NCBI GenBank assembly: GCA_012274445.1 | Contig: JAAROD010000015.1 | Span: 1,736,001-1,800,000, forward strand | Length of the DNA: 64,000 bases | From: Sclerotiophoma versabilis | Taxonomy: Eukaryota > Ascomycota > Dothideomycetes > Pleosporales > Didymellaceae | Direction of reading: 5' to 3' | In this document: in pieces, positions 1 through 9,213 of the stretch | Numbering within the stretch: the first letter of the stretch is position 1 | Layout: the number at the start of each line of letters is the position of its first letter | Program-made: the position numbers and the translations under genes | The notes under the pieces: model-generated | The model's input: the letters and a program-made list of their open reading frames with translations, nothing else | The model's database searches: none | What the model was told of the DNA's origin: nothing

Positions 1-251
1 GGGAATAAACAATTCTTCACAGTCAGTGAGACCGAATTGAGAAGGGCGTGGAACAACAGTCCGCGCATCAGGTGGAAACGCTCTGGGGTAGATAAGCTCG
101 CTGGTCACGTTAGCGAAGGGCTGTTGTCGTCATGTAATGAGACATACTTCTGCTTGAAGTATAGCAGTCCACTACAAAGCGCCGCGATTCCGGAAGAGGC
201 AAGCAGTGGTATCCTTAAGTACGACATGAATGAATCCAGAGCGGAGCCCAT
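1..251 (-). CDS. BEM46: BEM46-family alpha/beta hydrolase, N-terminal part only
   Basis: Two exons are visible: 251-148 and 100 to the left edge, with a 47-nt intron (147-101, GTATGT...CAG). The first exon reads MGSALDSFMSYLRIPLLASS and then a hydrophobic segment ending LLYFKQ. The splice restores QNELIYPR, followed by PRPSQFGL, the sequence typical of fungal BEM46 proteins. The family is a set of membrane-anchored serine alpha/beta hydrolases found at the ER, plasma membrane and eisosomes and linked to cell polarity in Neurospora and fission yeast. Residues about 12-30 form the N-terminal membrane anchor. The catalytic Ser-Asp-His region lies beyond the window, so activity cannot be judged. 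The gene diverges from PRE3, with about 420 bp between the start codons. The in-frame ATG at 251 is chosen because the anchor follows directly. Confidence 0.85.
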
Positions 252-671
252 GTTGACCGACACAATCTGGGGGATCTGCTGGTAGTGTATACCGTGGTCG
301 GTGAAATGGCGGAGAGTAGTCGCAGCCTTTCTGGTGGCTTGTGGGCAAAAAGCCAGTATGAGAACCGCCTGTTTTACTTCCCCATGAAATGATCCAGTGT
401 TCAACAACAAGCTTTCACCCGCTGATGTCGATTTGCGCAGCCCACGATCGTAGGGGACGGTGTCGTTCTACGAGGTACGGCGGGCCAGTGGGGCCCACTT
501 CGCAAGCGCGATGAAAGCGCCAAGCCCCAGGCTGTAGCTGCTGTTGCGCGTTTACCATCATCAAGTCCACGCCAACAACCTTACAGCTCCCTCATCGTCC
601 ACCGCACCGTCGCAGGACTCCGTCTTCTCGCAACATCCATTCCATACCAGCAACCAGCTCAAGCCGCAATA
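252..671. promoter_or_regulatory. Divergent intergenic region, BEM46 / PRE3
   Basis: These 420 bp separate the two start codons and must carry both promoters. I see no exact proteasome-associated control element (GGTGGCAAA); the nearest text is a GTGGGCAAAA near 341. No other structure is evident. Confidence 0.5.
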
Positions 672-1558
672 ATGATGTCCACTGGGATGCTGGGAGAGGG
701 TAACTGGCTTTGCCTCATCACACAAGCTTGATACTCACATATTCTGCGTAGATGGCATTCACGTCGACATGAATCACCTTAAGAAGGGTGAAGTCAAGTA
801 AGAATAATCGTTTGTAACTTTCCAAAGCGATGCTGACGAGCCACCACAGCCTGGGTACCTCCATGTCCGTCGATAACGCCCCCACCACCTCACCTATCTG
901 ACAATACAAACAGTATGGCAATCAACTTCAAGGATGGTGTGATATTAGCAGCAGACAGCAGAACGACAACCGGCGCCTACATTGCGAACCGAGTCACTGA
1001 CAAGCTCACACAAGTTCACGACACCATCTGGTGTTGCAGATCTGGCTCGGCAGCGGACACACAGGCTGTCGCTGACATCGTACACTACCATCTCGGCATG
1101 TATGGCATCACCAACGACGAACCGCCGACAACACAGACTGCAGCAGCAATTTTCCAGGAGCTCTGCTACTCGAACAAAGACAGTCTCTCGTAAGTAATGC
1201 GGCGAGTTTGTGTCGGACATGACTGATACTGTTCAGGGCTGGCTTGATCATTGCTGGATGGGACAAGAAGCATGGTGGCCAGGTGTACTCTATCCCACTC
1301 GGAGGTTCTCTACACAAGCAAGCGTACGCGATCGGTGGTTCGGGATCTACATACATCTACGGATACTGTGACGCAAATTGGAGAGAACAGATGACAGAAG
1401 AGGAGGGCATCAAGTTCGTCAAGGGTGCGCTCTCTGAGGCCATCAAGTGGGACGGAAGCTCCGGTGGTGTGATCCGCATGGTAGTGCTTACAGCTGCTGG
1501 CGCACAGCGCCACCTGTACCTTCCAGACCAGAACTACGAAGGCCCAGGCAGGCAGTAG
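672..1558 (+). CDS. PRE3: 20S proteasome subunit beta-1 (caspase-like), five exons with a microexon
   Basis: This is the catalytic beta-1 subunit of the 20S proteasome, cleaving after acidic residues. Exons are 672-699, 752-797, 850-864, 914-1189 and 1237-1558, giving 228 residues. The propeptide ends HLKKGEVNLG and the mature chain begins with Thr28 (TSIMAINFKDGVILAADSRT), matching yeast Pre3. Other family signatures are the mature Asp17-equivalent and Lys33-equivalent stretches (AADSRTTTG, IANRVTDKL), and GSGSTYIYGY and KWDGSSGGVIR further on. Exon 3 is only 15 nt and encodes the cleavage site and nucleophile. Intron 2 uses a GTCCGT donor. Without exons 1-3 the only open stretch would start at 915 (MAINF) and would lack the active site. 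The start at 672 is the first ATG in frame; a second ATG follows directly, so the true start may be 675. Confidence 0.95.
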
Positions 1559-2413
1559 TCAGTCGGAGCTAGAGGCCAAAGATGGATTCAAGGCAAAAGA
1601 CATAGATCTCCAGCTCTGAGCGAGGCATGACCATTATGATGAAATGAAGCATTGTCCCAACCTGGTGACAGTTTACAGGACAAGGCCAGTTGGTGGGTGA
1701 TTGCAGTCTTCCATATGAAGAGGCAGTTGAGACATTGTTAATAGTGTGCGTGATAACGCAATAAGACTTGACAATTGCAGTTGTGACCTTGATGTGGAAT
1801 GAAAGCCAACCCCAGTCACATCCTCACCCAAGTAAACGTTCACGTGGGGCTCCTGCCATTTGAAGGCACAATTCTGACGGCATTCATTGTAACCGGTGTA
1901 GCCAGAGCAAATCGACAGTGGTCGCTTGGAAGTCTTGACGAAGCTTGGCCAACGCGCTCTCACCTCTCGTATCATCCAGGGTCTCGCGTAGTGCTTTTGG
2001 GCAGCCAGCAGATGCACAGGGCTGCCGTATGACGAACGAAGCAGTCTGTGCGCAGCAGACCGAAACATCACCCTCCTCAACCATCATAACTGACTATACA
2101 GCCTACTTTTCTCTCCCTTACCCTGCTACAGACGCGTTGCCGTCCAATTCATTTTGGTCACGGCAAGAAAGAGCTGGGCATGTCAACCCCCGATTGTCCT
2201 TGAATCGTTGCGCTTCCCCGTCTGCGCCGGCTGGCTCTGCGACGATAAGAGCTTGTTCGCGCCGGCCGATCTCAACGCAGCACTGCCTTCCTCACCTGGC
2301 GCACACCCAACACACGCTCCTTTCGAAACAAGACGGTGCTGGCATCGCGCCTTCCCCCGCAGCGTTCAGGCTCAGTCACCCCTGTAGGATCCAGTCGGCC
2401 TGCGACTCGCGGC
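1559..2413. other. Intergenic: PRE3 3' flank and cyclin 5' region
   Basis: About 850 bp with no convincing gene. It should contain the PRE3 terminator and the promoter and leader of the cyclin gene. The cyclin frame stays open upstream of its ATG, so an extra 5' exon cannot be excluded. Confidence 0.4.
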
Positions 2414-3836
2414 ATGGGATCGATAGTAGTGAGCGACTTCGGTGGGAACCACTTTCACAACCCTATATTTAGTGGTAGCAGTGGGCACCAGCAGGCACAG
2501 GAAACACCCTCTACACATTCTGGACGGCTTTCGTCGTCAATGAATGCGCCGCCTCGAGTCGTGGCTGACGTTCCAATGGCTGATGCGGGAGCCCCACCAT
2601 CCAGCTCAACACCAGCTCAGCGATCGCAGCAGCACGGTATCTCAGAAGCCAGCCCACGCACTGCCACCCAGCAGCCGGCACCTCCTTCCAGCCCCCGCTT
2701 CCGCCCACAATCGCAGCAACCCACGCCCTCTGCCACACAACCTCGAACCGGACCTTCATCTGGGTCAACTCCTACCCAAGGCTCACCAGCACAACCGTTG
2801 CGCTCACCTGTCGAACCAAATTCAACGCCCTCGCGAAAGATCAAGGTCACCAGCTTGGCCCATATTCAGAGTTTTGCTGTCGATGAGTCTAGTCCATTCT
2901 CTCAGACGCGCTCATTATCGCGGCGTCAACGGCGAGATCCTGCGGACGTTGGGCCACAATATGAGATCAGCGAGATGCCTGTTTCAGATATCATCGAGAT
3001 GGTCGCCGGCTTGCTGACCAAGATCACTACAACAAACGATCGACAGCATGACCATCTGCATCGCCAGATACCACCCGTTGACGGAACATCTGGGCTGAGC
3101 CAACAGACAACCAGTGTACTAGCTTTCCATGGCAAGAATGTACCCAGCATATCGATTCTGAGCTATCTCAGCCGCATACACAAGTACTGTCCTACGACTT
3201 ACGAGGTATTCCTCAGTCTTCTTGTGTACTTCGACAGGATGACGGAGAGGGTGAACGCTGGACCTATGCTTAGCCTCCGTCAGGCCAACCAACAGTCACT
3301 GGAGCGCTCTGGAGCCGCTGCAACCGCGGCCTCAGCCGATACTACTGCAGCTCAAACTTCCTCAAATGTTGCACAGGCCCAGGCTGCGACACCACCACCA
3401 TCTGGATCTCTAGGCAGGCCGCAGGAGCCCTCAGCCCAGACCACTCAACCGCCGTCACCGCCTCAGCAAGACTTGATGTCTGACGGCTATAATCTTTCGC
3501 ATTTTTTTGTAGTAGACAGCTTCAACATCCACCGACTTGTAATTGCAGGCGTCACTTGCGCAAGCAAATTCTTCTCAGACGTATTCTATACCAATTCTAG
3601 ATACGCAAAGGTATATTGGTTGTACACACGGTTTCTAGATCATGTCTAACACGTGTCAGGTTGGTGGACTCCCATTGGTGGAGCTTAATCATTTGGAGCT
3701 GCAATTCTTGTTGCTCAACGACTTCCGCTTGGCTGTACCTCTAGAGGAGATGGAGGCTTACGGAACTATGCTGGTCGAATTCTATGCGCGAGAGGTGGTC
3801 GAACAGCATGAGAAGCAGAACGGAGGAAGTCAGTAG
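2414..3836 (+). CDS. PHO80-type (Pcl) cyclin
   Basis: Exons 2414-3610 and 3660-3836 with a 49-nt intron give 457 residues. The first ~180 residues are Ser/Pro/Gln-rich and disordered. The cyclin box starts near residue 183 (EMPVSDIIEMVAGLLTKI) and continues with ISILSYLSRIHKYCP and VFLSLLVYFDRMTERV. It resumes with FNIHRLVIAGVTCASKFFSD and ends LVELNHLELQFLLLNDFRL, all hallmarks of the Pho80/Pcl family that partners Pho85-type CDKs in phosphate sensing, glycogen control and polarity. A low-complexity insert of about 70 residues (nt 3268-3471) separates the two halves of the box. The ATG at 2414 (MGSIVVSDFGG) is the first in the open frame. Which Pcl subfamily this belongs to cannot be told without a tree. 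Confidence 0.88.
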
Positions 3837-4856
3837 GTTGACATACTGTGCATCCGAGATTGGAAGCAACTCAAAGTCGCAAGTTCCACCTCAATCGAAT
3901 ATGGCATAAGCAGACTCACTGCCATGCCAACCGGAGGTTGATCCTAGCTACGCGCCCATGGACGAAATGGACAACACTGCTTTCCCCTTGGAGTCAATAC
4001 AACATATGAGCCGCTACTGCAATCTCGACCACTCGAGTACGGCGATCAAGTCTTCTCTGAGACTTCGGTCTCTTTCAACCTTTTGTTTTGAGCGAACCTG
4101 TCTTGCCGATATTGTAAATCGGACGTTCACACTTCTGCACTCAAGCAGTAGCAGGGCAGATATGGACACGACGAGATTACAAAGGCTTTCGCTGATTGAT
4201 ACGTTTGCTCTCAGTCACCCGTTGCTTTCTCGAAGACCATTAGGGCGGCGTTCATAGAGGTGTTCGTGGGCGAGCATACTATCGTAACCATGGGTAATTT
4301 ATCTTGAACTCATTCTGATCCTGTCTGCGACCAGTGGTGTTGCATTGCGGTGAAGTGAGGTATGGTTCTGACATGATGCTGATCCCGCGCGATTTCATTC
4401 ACACACGCCTCGAGTCTACCTAAGGACCATCACTGAGAGATGTTGTCTCTACCAAGCTTCAAAGTAAAAACGCCAGTCCGTACGCGTGAGACATTAACGA
4501 ATCAGGTTGTTGCGGACACGTCACCGTAGCTAGGGAAACCTTGGGAAAGCAACAAAGATCGACAACCTTTGGATGCAGAACAGGTAATCCAAAAATTTAC
4601 CGGCCTGGCTAATAAGTAGACGCACCTCCTTCCTGTTCCATGTCTGAAGTGAGCGCGACCTGTATCCAGGATCGCGGCTGGAATGCCGTGACGTCATTCT
4701 GTGAATGACCAAATAACATCCTATTACTGCGCGTTTCGCGCTTTGTACCTGCGCCTGTACAACCCCTCCAACATCCACAATGAACGCCTGAGTACCCCTG
4801 CAAATTCTCGTAGCTCCTGTTATCCACTTGCAGCCGCTTACACCGTCGTTGCCATT
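3837..4856. other. Intergenic, 1.0 kb
   Basis: Holds the cyclin 3' flank and the promoter of the downstream membrane-protein gene. Short open frames such as 3958-4257 show no family features. I see nothing else definite. Confidence 0.4.
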
Positions 4857-7013
4857 ATGTCATCAAATTCGACAGACGTACCAAAACGGAGAACTGGTTC
4901 CTCACAGCCTGCCACCAAGCGAAAAACTGGTGTCTCCAGTAGTCTACACCTTACCTTCCTGGCGGCCACGGCAGTCTCCGCTCTCATATTCAGATGGCCT
5001 TTCCGGTGGATATTGTCGGGCGCTCCCCAATTAATTTATGCACTCCTCCTGGGTGAAGCCAAAGGCAATCGCGTCCTACCCTTTGCTCCTCTATGGACTA
5101 TTTTCGCCACCGTCAACTTCGTCTACGCCATATGCTCGACATCATGGCTTCTTTTCTGGGTTTTCTGGGCTGTGTGTTGGCCAACGTTTGTCATAGCCTG
5201 TCTGTTCCAGTTCGACGCTCCTGCCGGTCTTGCGAGACGCCTTTCCCGGAGAACATTCCTTCGGGACTTGCACTTCATCAACGACCAGGTAGCCTTTTTT
5301 GACCTTCCGGCTTTGGAGATCGACACAGAGGTTAAGGGGCTGTTCGTCATTCGGGGCGTCACATTGTCGCTCTCTACTTTGACGCTGGTCGCGCATGGCA
5401 TCGAGGCTGGTATCAAGCTTTCCGATGAAGTTGAGCTTGGTATTCAAGTGGACAAGGTTACTGTGCCACTTTTCCGAGAAATTCACGTCGATGATGTGTA
5501 CGCCAACATCAAGGGAGGCGAGTGGGAGGTCACATTTGGGGACGTCCCTTATGGCAAGCCTGATCCTGCCGATGAGGACAGCGACGATTCGATGATTGTC
5601 GCAGATACTGCCATCTTGAAAGCTGCAGCCAAAGCTCGTCCTGCGCAAATAGTCAGAAGTATGACTGCAGATGCCCCACCCACAGATTCAGAAGATACCA
5701 AGTCCGCCTTCTCTTCGGTAAAGCAGCTGTCCCCGGACGACAAGAAAGCACATCAGAAATATGGCCAGTACATCAAGCACATCAATGACACGTCGGAGAT
5801 CCAGATTGCGAAGAAGCAGTTGATTGAGAAGTCGCAAAGAGACGAAAATAACCTTGATCCTGATAAGATTGACGATCTTCGAGCGGCCATTTGCGCACAG
5901 ATTCACAGCGGTCCTTCCATCCCTCATCCTCCTTCGAAATCGATCAGGGTGTCGACGCTCCGGAAGACATCATATCCAAACGTCAAGAAATGGTTGCACC
6001 GCTTCCCGTTCTTGTACCGGCTTATGTTGTTCCCTATCTGCTACTTCCACACTGTCAAGTTCACGTCGGTCACAGCTGCAGGATCCGGCAAGTGGTTTGT
6101 AGCACTGATGCGAAAGTACCTGTTCAAGCACTACTCTTCGCAAGACGGCGAGATCCGTAGACTGGAAGCCCGCATTTCGGACTTCTTCGCGGAAGCCAAC
6201 TTCTGTGTTGAGTTGACGAAGATAACAAGCAGCGCATCTTTCCCACTCAACACAAACTTCGACATCAAGTGCAACTTTGAAATGTCCGACGTCATGGCCT
6301 ACCGCTCACTCCCAGATGCTGTGGAACTCAAGCGGGTTGTTGAGCTGGGAGGGTTGGATGCGATTCTCAACGTCCCCATCTTCTTGTTCCCACACCACGA
6401 GCACATCTTTCCCGAGAAGCCAAGTGATCTCGAGAAGATGGAGCTCGAGACTGAGATATCCGAGGCAGGGAATGCAGCAAAGATGATGCAGGCCCAGAAG
6501 ACGCTCAAACAGATGAAGAAAGACGAGGCGAACATGCATATCAGCGCACACGCCCACCTTCCCATGGTGGTCAGCCAGGAGATGCTCAATTTCATCGCTG
6601 CCATTGTCAAAGCGACAAAAGTCATTGAGAGCGACAAGGATTTTGAGGAGGCAAAGGTGCTGCGTGAGCTGAAGCGCGTCAGCAGTAATGTTAGCGACAG
6701 CGAGTCCGTCTCCAGCATGAACAGCGTCGCGTCAGACGCGACAGTCAGCGAGGACAAGAGCTTCAAGACGTTTCTGCGCAAGATGGACACTGGGTTCAAA
6801 GACGCGTCGCAGAAGACGGCGGCGGGTATGCGGAAGGCGGGTGTGAATACGGTGTCTGCCATGGCCAACGACCGCTGGATTGCGAGGTTAGTGGGCAAGG
6901 TGACGAGGAAGTTGGAGAATGCGCAGGGAGAGGTGGGATACTCTGGCGATGTGCCGATTGCGCTGGCACCATATCGGCTTAGGCATGAGAGCGATGCGAA
7001 GATCTTGCCGTGA
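4857..7013 (+). CDS. Conserved-looking fungal membrane protein, function unknown
   Basis: An intronless 718-residue protein. The start at 4857 (MSSNSTDVPKRRTG) is the first ATG after a long open leader and is followed by a basic N-terminus. Hydrophobic segments lie at about residues 30-46, 52-66 and 76-117, so the N-terminus is membrane-embedded. A beta-strand-like region follows (DLPALEIDTEVKGLFVI, then LSDEVELGIQVDKVTVPL and IHVDDVYANIKGGEWEVTFG). Its alternation recalls the N-terminal repeats of chorein/bridge-like lipid-transfer proteins or of mitochondrial Mdm31/32, but I cannot assign it to either. The middle and C-terminal parts are charged and helical, with Ser-rich phosphorylation-prone stretches near residues 610-640. 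It lies head-to-tail after the cyclin gene and converges on the TRM140 gene. A function would be a guess. Confidence 0.8.
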   Translation: MSSNSTDVPKRRTGSSQPATKRKTGVSSSLHLTFLAATAVSALIFRWPFRWILSGAPQLIYALLLGEAKGNRVLPFAPLWTIFATVNFVYAICSTSWLLFWVFWAVCWPTFVIACLFQFDAPAGLARRLSRRTFLRDLHFINDQVAFFDLPALEIDTEVKGLFVIRGVTLSLSTLTLVAHGIEAGIKLSDEVELGIQVDKVTVPLFREIHVDDVYANIKGGEWEVTFGDVPYGKPDPADEDSDDSMIVADTAILKAAAKARPAQIVRSMTADAPPTDSEDTKSAFSSVKQLSPDDKKAHQKYGQYIKHINDTSEIQIAKKQLIEKSQRDENNLDPDKIDDLRAAICAQIHSGPSIPHPPSKSIRVSTLRKTSYPNVKKWLHRFPFLYRLMLFPICYFHTVKFTSVTAAGSGKWFVALMRKYLFKHYSSQDGEIRRLEARISDFFAEANFCVELTKITSSASFPLNTNFDIKCNFEMSDVMAYRSLPDAVELKRVVELGGLDAILNVPIFLFPHHEHIFPEKPSDLEKMELETEISEAGNAAKMMQAQKTLKQMKKDEANMHISAHAHLPMVVSQEMLNFIAAIVKATKVIESDKDFEEAKVLRELKRVSSNVSDSESVSSMNSVASDATVSEDKSFKTFLRKMDTGFKDASQKTAAGMRKAGVNTVSAMANDRWIARLVGKVTRKLENAQGEVGYSGDVPIALAPYRLRHESDAKILP

Positions 7014-7242
7014 CGAGGATGGGAGCTAGACGGCCGGGAGGGAGTGCATGATACCCTGGGATTAGTCTTGTAGCATTAGCAGCATCTTTATGACGATATG
7101 ATATTGACATGCGTATCCATTGACATGAGAGAACATGTATACCCCACACAGCTAACAAGTGAAGCAATCGGTTGAAGTGGAAATTCTGGGGTATGTTCAA
7201 AACACGTAGTCTAGGGGTAATATAAAGTAGCAACGATCAAAT

Positions 7243-8940
7243 CTACACCTGCTCACCCGCGCCCTCAGCCTCAGTCTCGCCTTGCTTGTCCTGCCTATCC
7301 TGCCGTATGGTGCTCGTGGGCAGCTCGCTCTGCACACCCACGTCAGAGCCGGGTTTGGTGAATACAGCCTGCATCCAGCAGCGGTACATTTTGAGCCTGC
7401 GCTGGCGGTTGACCAGCATGCGTCTGTCGACGCCGAAATGGGCAATGTCAAAGGTTGGGCGGGGGGACTGGTGCTGTTCGGTGCTGTTGCCGTTTTTGTT
7501 TTCATCGCTGAGTGCTAGGTTTTGTGTTTTGTTGGTCAGTTCGTTGTCGTGGGTTCTTGTGTCTGCTTCTGTAGTGGTGTCGGTATTGACATTGGCGTTG
7601 CCATTAGTATCGACATTGCCATCAGTATCGACATTGCCATCAGTATCGACATTGCCATCAGTATCGACATTGCCATCAGTATCGACATTGCCATCAGTAT
7701 CGACATTGCCATCAGTATCGACATTGCCATCAGTATCGACATTGCCATCAGTATCGACATTGCCATCAGTATCGACATGGACATCAGCACCAACGTCAAC
7801 ACCAACATCAACACCCTTCTTGCCGCCCCAAATCTCCTTCAGCTCGTCCTGGTCGAAGAAGTACACGCGTGTGCCGTCGCCGCGGACGTAGAAGTTCTCC
7901 TCCATCCAGCGGCCCTTTTTGAAGCGCACCTGGGCCAGATCGCCGCGGCCGTAGTCGCGAAACAGCAGCTGGCCGCCGGGCTTGAGGACGCGCCAGACGT
8001 TGCGCACGGCCTGGTCCCACTGGCGCGGGTTCAGAGCGGAGAAGATGAAGATCATGAGCACGACGTCGACGCTGCCCTCGGTCAGGCCCGGCGGCAGGCC
8101 GTTGTTCTCGCTGTCGGGCGAGGCCGCGACGTCCCAGACATCGGCCTGGATCTTGGACTCGTCGTACAGCTCGTGGGCGCGGATGAGGTCGACGGCCTTC
8201 TTGCTGAAGTCGCAGGCGTGGATCTTGAGGCGCGGGTTCTGGCTGTTCTGCAGGATGGGAAAGGCCGAGTTGCCGGCGCCGGCGCCGACTTCGAGCACGG
8301 TGGCGGCGGGGGCGTCGGGGCTGCCGACGGCGCTCAGGATGGGGAACTCCTGGGCGAGCCACTTGCGGTTCTTGAAGAAGTTGGTCTTGTTGTTCTTGTA
8401 GAAGGTGTTCCACCACTTCTCCGGGTTGTCGTTGAAGCGCTTGCGGTCGAAGTCGCTCACGGGGTCGGCGCGCTGGCGCTCAAACTGCTCCTCGCTGAAG
8501 GCCTTGTACGTGTCGTCGACGACGACGTTGTCCCACGCGTTGAACTCGAAGATGTTGTCGCCCTCCTCGAGCACGCGCGAGCCGAAGGAGAAGGGGTCGG
8601 ACCGCTTCTGGTTGTTGGACGGGTCGTGGGAGCGCGAGGCGGGGTTGCGGAGGGGCTGGATCGCGGCGGGGACGCCGTACGCGTCGTTCTCGCTGGGCGC
8701 TGCGGGTGCCGTGGGTTCGACTGGTGGTGTGGGTTCGACTGGTGGTGTGGGTTCGACTGGTGGTGTGGGTTCGGCTGGTGGTGTCGAGTGCGCGGGCTTG
8801 GACGCGACGGGGTCGACGGTCACGGCGAAGCGCATGTGCTCCATGGCCTTGGACAGCTGCTGCTTGGGCTGCTGTTTCGCCGAGACGCTGTTGTCTGTCT
8901 GGAAGCGCTCGTCCGCCATTGCCTCTGGGCCCGACGCCAT
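7243..8940 (-). CDS. TRM140: tRNA(Thr/Ser) m3C32 methyltransferase, TRM140/METTL2 type
   Basis: A 565-residue single-exon protein. It would add the N3-methyl group to cytidine 32 in the anticodon loop of tRNA-Thr and possibly tRNA-Ser, using S-adenosylmethionine. The METTL2/6/8 signatures are present: FEFNAWDNVV and WWNTFYKNNKTNFFKNRKWL before the SAM fold, motif I VLEVGAGAGNSAFPIL (about 215-230), HACDFSKKAVDLI, and VLKPGGQLLFRDYGRGD near 318. It ends RLKMYRCWMQAVFTKP. Two tandem repeats are coded in frame. PPVEPT units lie in the N-terminal tail (about 54-77). Ten VDTDGN-type units lie between the EIWGG segment and the C-terminal strand of the methyltransferase domain, where METTL2 proteins are normally compact. 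Start chosen at the first ATG (MASGPEAMADE); an ATG seven codons later is an alternative. It diverges from COQ10. Confidence 0.92.
   Translation of the reverse strand: MASGPEAMADERFQTDNSVSAKQQPKQQLSKAMEHMRFAVTVDPVASKPAHSTPPAEPTPPVEPTPPVEPTPPVEPTAPAAPSENDAYGVPAAIQPLRNPASRSHDPSNNQKRSDPFSFGSRVLEEGDNIFEFNAWDNVVVDDTYKAFSEEQFERQRADPVSDFDRKRFNDNPEKWWNTFYKNNKTNFFKNRKWLAQEFPILSAVGSPDAPAATVLEVGAGAGNSAFPILQNSQNPRLKIHACDFSKKAVDLIRAHELYDESKIQADVWDVAASPDSENNGLPPGLTEGSVDVVLMIFIFSALNPRQWDQAVRNVWRVLKPGGQLLFRDYGRGDLAQVRFKKGRWMEENFYVRGDGTRVYFFDQDELKEIWGGKKGVDVGVDVGADVHVDTDGNVDTDGNVDTDGNVDTDGNVDTDGNVDTDGNVDTDGNVDTDGNVDTDGNVDTNGNANVNTDTTTEADTRTHDNELTNKTQNLALSDENKNGNSTEQHQSPRPTFDIAHFGVDRRMLVNRQRRLKMYRCWMQAVFTKPGSDVGVQSELPTSTIRQDRQDKQGETEAEGAGEQV
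7600..7779. repeat. 18-bp coding minisatellite, ten copies
   Basis: Ten head-to-tail copies of an 18-bp unit (plus-strand GCCATCAGTATCGACATT) with almost no variation; only the first (ATTAGT) and last (ends CATG) differ by a base or two. On the minus strand each unit codes for VDTDGN. The flanks (GVDVGVDVGADV and NANVNTDTTTEAD) look like older, diverged copies. Confidence 0.98.
8711..8782. repeat. 18-bp coding minisatellite, four copies
   Basis: Four tandem copies of GTGGGTTCGACTGGTGGT; the last carries one change in the TCGGCT. They code for PPVEPT units on the minus strand in the disordered N-terminal tail of the TRM140-like protein. Confidence 0.95.
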
Positions 8941-9213
8941 TGCGACTCGGTGTGGTAGGGAGACGCGGGGCGGGCGGGGCGGAGGATACAATATTCGCAC
9001 AGCAAAAAGCTAATCGATAAGGCCTGGATCCGCGGCAGCGGCACCATCTCGCGCTAGCATCTGGCCGAGGCCGGGCCCGGGCCTGCCTGGCATGACGGAC
9101 ATGGCGGACACGAGGGTCCCTGCGCCGTCCATGACGATCCAGCCTTGCCCTACACACGCCGCTCCCCATCACGATGCCGTGACACTGGCGCAACCCTCCC
9201 CGACCCCTCCGCA
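8941..9213. promoter_or_regulatory. Divergent promoter TRM140 / COQ10
   Basis: 273 GC-rich base pairs separate the two start codons. No specific operator was recognised. Confidence 0.5.

Noticed and set aside
1673..2080. 135-codon minus-strand frame beginning with a mitochondrial-like MFRSAAHRLLRSS
   Set aside because: No conserved motif beyond the leader-like start, and it lies in the leader region of the cyclin gene; too little to support.
2336..2413. Upstream extension of the cyclin frame starting at GTG
   Set aside because: GTG is not a normal start in fungal nuclear genes; the first ATG is at 2414.
3958..4257. 99-codon plus frame downstream of the cyclin
   Set aside because: No similarity to known families, no splice partners; probably 3' flank.
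7522..8958. 478-codon open frame on the plus strand opposite TRM140, with IDIAIS repeats
   Set aside because: It is the shadow of the GC-rich methyltransferase gene and its minisatellite; composition is Val/Ala/Leu-biased and no domain is visible.
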